From Variovorax sp. (GTDB lineage: Bacteria > Pseudomonadota > Gammaproteobacteria > Burkholderiales > Burkholderiaceae_C), in the NCBI GenBank assembly GCA_017744935.1, contig JAGIAI010000001.1, positions 124,001 through 188,000 of the forward strand: DNA of 64,000 nucleotides. Direction: 5' to 3'. A program made the position numbers and the translations under genes. Within the stretch, counting starts at the first letter, position 1, and every line of letters begins with the position of its first letter. A model generated the notes under the pieces. That model was not told the origin of the DNA, did no database searches, and saw only the letters and a program-made list of their open reading frames with translations. Positions 61,341 through 64,000 of the stretch are shown here, piece by piece.

Positions 61341-62300
61341 TCAGAGTGCAAGACGGCTGCGCGCTTCCTGGTACTCGCGCTTGAGTTTTTCGACGAAGCT
61401 CGCGGCGGTGCCGACTTCCGTCACGGCGCCGATGCCTTGCCCCGAGCCCCAGATGTCCTTCCAGGCCTTCTTGGCGCTTTCGCCGCCGCCGAAGTTCATC
61501 GTCTTGAGGTCGCCCTGCGGCAGATTGGCCGGATCCATGCCCGCGGCGACGATGCTGGGCGCGAGGTAATTGCCATGCACGCCCGTGAACAGGTTCGAGT
61601 AGACGATATCGTCCGACGTGCCTTCGACGATGGCCTGTTTGTATTCGGCGCTCGCGCGCGCTTCCTCGGTCGCGATGAACGCGGTGCCGATGTAGGCGAA
61701 GTCCGCTCCCATGGCCTGCGCGGCCAGCACGGCCGCGCCGTTGGCGATGGAGCCCGACAGCGCGAGCGGGCCATCGAACCACTGGCGGATCTCCTGCACC
61801 AGCGCGAACGGGCTCTTGATGCCCGCGTGGCCGCCGGCACCGGCGGCGACCGCGATCAGGCCGTCGGCGCCCTTCTCGATTGCCTTCCTCGCGAAGGCGT
61901 TGTTGATGATGTCGTGCATCGTCACGCCGCCGTAGCTGTGCACCGCGTCGTTGACATCAGTGCGCGCGCCCAGCGACGTGATGACGATCGGCACCTTGTA
62001 CTTCACGACCAGTTCCATGTCGTGCTCGAGGCGGTCGTTGCTCTTGTGCACGATCTGGTTGATGGCGAACGGCGCCGCCGGCTTGTCCGGGTTGGACTTG
62101 TTGTAGGCCGCGAGTTCTTCGGTGATCTCCGCGAGCCAGTCTTCGAGCTGCGACGCAGGACGCGCGTTGAGCGCGGGCATCGAACCCACCACACCGGCCT
62201 TGCACTGGGCAATCACGAGCTTGGGGTTGCTGATGATGAACAACGGCGAACCGATGATCGGCAATGGCAGGTTGGCGAGCACGGGCGGCAGCTTGGACAT
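61341..62300 (-). CDS. Nitronate monooxygenase-like FMN flavoprotein
   Basis: This 319-residue TIM-barrel flavoprotein starts at ATG 62300 with CGGAGAC upstream. It shows LPIIGSPLFIISNPKLVIAQCKAGVVGSMP at the N-terminus, VPIVITSLGARTDV, DGLIAVAAGAGGHAG (about 150-164, FMN phosphate region) and LSGSIANGAAVLAAQAMGADFAYIGTAFIATEEA. The family oxidises nitronates or acts as 2-nitropropane dioxygenase. Others are of unknown substrate. It lies 10 bp before the acyltransferase start and 92 bp after the acyl-CoA dehydrogenase stop. Confidence 0.88.
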   Translation of the reverse strand: MSKLPPVLANLPLPIIGSPLFIISNPKLVIAQCKAGVVGSMPALNARPASQLEDWLAEITEELAAYNKSNPDKPAAPFAINQIVHKSNDRLEHDMELVVKYKVPIVITSLGARTDVNDAVHSYGGVTMHDIINNAFARKAIEKGADGLIAVAAGAGGHAGIKSPFALVQEIRQWFDGPLALSGSIANGAAVLAAQAMGADFAYIGTAFIATEEARASAEYKQAIVEGTSDDIVYSNLFTGVHGNYLAPSIVAAGMDPANLPQGDLKTMNFGGGESAKKAWKDIWGSGQGIGAVTEVGTAASFVEKLKREYQEARSRLAL

Positions 62301-62392
62301 GGTGTCTCCGAAAAAATAATGAAACGGCAGAGTCGGATTTATAGAAGGAGGCGCGTGCCGCAACGGTCCGTTGCGCGACACGCGCCAGCGCG

Positions 62393-64000
62393 TCAGAACG
62401 CTTCGAGCGCCAGGGCGGTCACGCTTTCCGCGCCGTCGACGATGCTGTCGCGCATGCCGGGCGCCTTGTTCAGGATGTGCTCCGCATAGAAGCGTGCCGT
62501 CGCGATCTTCGCCTTCATGAAAGGCACGTCGGTGCCGGCCTTGACGAGGTCTTCGGCCACCAGGAGCGAGCGCGCCAACTGCCATCCCGCCACCAGATTG
62601 CCCGCGAGCATCAGGTACGGCACGCTGCCTGCGAACACCGCGTTGGGCGATGCCTTGGTCTGCCCGGCGACGAAGTCGATCACATCGACGAAGGCCTGCC
62701 GCGCTGCCGTCAGGCGTTTAGCCACGGCCTTCGCGTCGGCGCTGTCGCGCTTCGCGAGTTCGGCTTCGGTCTTCTCGATCTGCGCGGCGATCGCCTTCCC
62801 GACTTGCCCGCCGTCACGCGCGGTCTTGCGGCCAACGAGGTCGTTCGCCTGGATCGCCGTCGTGCCTTCGTAGATCGTCAGGATCTTGGCATCGCGCAGG
62901 TACTGCGCCGCGCCGGTTTCCTCGATGAAGCCCATGCCGCCATGCACCTGCACGCCGAGCGAGGCCACCTCCAAGCTCATCTCGGTGCTGTAGCCCTTGA
63001 CCAGCGGCACGAGGAATTCATAGAAAGCCTGGTTCTGCTTGCGCGTGTCCACATCGGGATGATGGTGCGCCGCGTCGTAAGCCGCAGCAGCCGTCATCGC
63101 CATGGCGCGGCAGCCCTCGGTGTAGGCGCGCATCGTCATCAGCATGCGCTTGATGTCCGGGTGGTGGATGATCGCCGCGCTCGCGTTGATCGAGCCATCG
63201 ACCGGGCGGCTCTGCACGCGTTCCTTCGCGTAGGCCACTGCGTGCTGATACGCACGCTCGGCAATCGCAATGCCCTGCATGCCCACTGCATAGCGGGCCG
63301 AGTTCATCATGATGAACATGTACTCGAGGCCACGGTTCTCTTCGCCGACCAGATAGCCGATGGCGCCGCCATGGTCACCGTACTGCAGCACTGCGGTCGG
63401 CGAGGCCTTGATGCCGAGCTTGTGCTCGATGCTCACGCAATGCACGTCGTTGCGCGCGCCGAGCGAGCCATCCTTGTTTACGAGGAACTTCGGCACCACG
63501 AAGAGGCTGATGCCCTTCACGCCTTCGGGCGCGCCGCTCACGCGGGCCAGCACGAGGTGGACGATGTTCTCGGCCATGTCGTGCTCGCCGTAGGTGATGA
63601 AGATCTTCGTGCCGAAGACTTTGTAGGTGCCGTCAGGCTGCGGCTCCGCGCGGCTGCGCACCAACGCGAGATCGCTGCCGGCCTGCGGCTCGGTGAGGTT
63701 CATCGTGCCGGTCCAGTGGCCGCTCACCAGTTTTTCGAGATAGGTCGCCTTGAGTTCGTCCGATCCCGCCGTCAGGAGTGCCTCGGTCGCACCATCGGTC
63801 AGCAGCGGGCACAGCGCGAAGCTCATGTTGGCCGAGTTGAGCATTTCGACGCAGGCCGCACCGATCGTCTTGGGCAGGCCCTGACCTGCGAAGTCCGTGG
63901 GATGCTGCAGGCCTTGCCAGCCGCCGGCCACGTACTGCGCAAAGGCTTCCTTGAAGCCGGGCGTGGTCGTGACCTTGCCGTCCTTGAACGACGAAGGATT
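62393..64000 (-). CDS. Acyl-CoA dehydrogenase (C-terminal-extended type), partial at right edge
   Basis: This frame is open to the window edge, giving 535 codons plus stop. The track's 63931 start is an internal GTG. The FAD-dependent fold is shown by MNLTEPQAGSDLALVRSRAEPQPDGTYKVFGTKIFITYGEHD, NSARYAVGMQGIAIAERAYQHAVAYAKERVQSRPVDG and VQVHGGMGFIEETGAAQYLRDAKILTIYEGTTAIQANDLVGRK. The C-terminal AcdX-like extension runs to the end. Members act on medium- to long-chain or 3-sulfinopropionyl-type acyl-CoA. The first ~60 residues lie outside the window. No etf genes are nearby. Confidence 0.93.
   Translation of the reverse strand, partial: NPSSFKDGKVTTTPGFKEAFAQYVAGGWQGLQHPTDFAGQGLPKTIGAACVEMLNSANMSFALCPLLTDGATEALLTAGSDELKATYLEKLVSGHWTGTMNLTEPQAGSDLALVRSRAEPQPDGTYKVFGTKIFITYGEHDMAENIVHLVLARVSGAPEGVKGISLFVVPKFLVNKDGSLGARNDVHCVSIEHKLGIKASPTAVLQYGDHGGAIGYLVGEENRGLEYMFIMMNSARYAVGMQGIAIAERAYQHAVAYAKERVQSRPVDGSINASAAIIHHPDIKRMLMTMRAYTEGCRAMAMTAAAAYDAAHHHPDVDTRKQNQAFYEFLVPLVKGYSTEMSLEVASLGVQVHGGMGFIEETGAAQYLRDAKILTIYEGTTAIQANDLVGRKTARDGGQVGKAIAAQIEKTEAELAKRDSADAKAVAKRLTAARQAFVDVIDFVAGQTKASPNAVFAGSVPYLMLAGNLVAGWQLARSLLVAEDLVKAGTDVPFMKAKIATARFYAEHILNKAPGMRDSIVDGAESVTALALEAF

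Overview
The window looks like chromosomal DNA of a high-GC betaproteobacterium. It is most like the Comamonadaceae (Variovorax-type), judging from dense codon-biased genes, frequent ATGA/TGATG stop-start overlaps, and the families present (DUF1501/DUF1800 pair, EgtB/EgtD, Liv-type ABC transporter beside pca genes, DcaP-like porin). The genus is an inference. I see no rRNA, tRNA, CRISPR array, phage or insertion sequence.

Layout. (1) 1-5200: a patchwork of short unrelated genes in both orientations: a kdsA cut by the left edge, a LOG-like protein, two GNAT acetyltransferases, a repeat-containing secreted protein, a lysozyme-inhibitor-like lipoprotein, a CinA C-terminal-domain protein and small hypotheticals. 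(2) 5200-23910, minus strand: an arginine/ornithine module. In transcription order it reads DcaP-like porin, AdiA/LdcC-type decarboxylase, SpeF ornithine decarboxylase, PotE antiporter, an orphan solute-binding protein, arcA, arcB, arcC, a VIT-like membrane protein, an AI-2E-family permease, a tripartite efflux set (NodT-type outer-membrane lipoprotein, HlyD adaptor, DUF2955 pump) and a small K+ channel. An AraC regulator lies upstream. (3) 24208-28028: a DUF3300 protein and egtB-egtD for ergothioneine. (4) 28175-34055: an NDH-2-like dehydrogenase, SRPBCC and RidA proteins, then a DUF1800/DUF1501 pair and a DsbA-like protein. (5) 34125-37995: a LysR regulator divergent from an MFS transporter, OHCU decarboxylase and two hydroxyisourate hydrolases (late urate degradation). 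(6) 38000-50024: a dehydroshikimate/protocatechuate module. One long minus-strand gene run carries two atypical shikimate-dehydrogenase-family genes, a dehydroshikimate dehydratase, a complete Liv-type ABC transporter and pcaB-pcaC-pcaD. An IclR (PcaR/PcaU-like) regulator is divergent, and an MHS-family permease follows. (7) 50241-51870: aroC and a cupin protein. (8) 51920-58920: a GbsR/MarR-type regulator facing a cydDCABX operon that includes a 40-codon cydX missing from the ORF track. (9) 59073-64000: a glycosyltransferase, an acyltransferase, a nitronate-monooxygenase-like flavoprotein and an acyl-CoA dehydrogenase cut by the right edge.

How the genes fit together. Arginine can flow through ArcA/ArcB to ornithine, with ArcC making ATP from carbamoyl phosphate. 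SpeF can then convert ornithine to putrescine, and PotE can exchange putrescine for ornithine. In region 6, quinate/shikimate-type compounds would be oxidised to dehydroshikimate, dehydrated to protocatechuate and, after ring cleavage by an enzyme encoded elsewhere, processed by PcaB, PcaC and PcaD.

The most useful new signals are regulatory. The palindrome TTTCAGTA-TT-TACTGAAA lies in front of cydD, and a near copy lies in front of the GbsR-type gene. Paired ATCGAAC half-sites exactly 21 bp apart lie in front of both the IclR gene and the MHS permease. Both suggest testable regulons.
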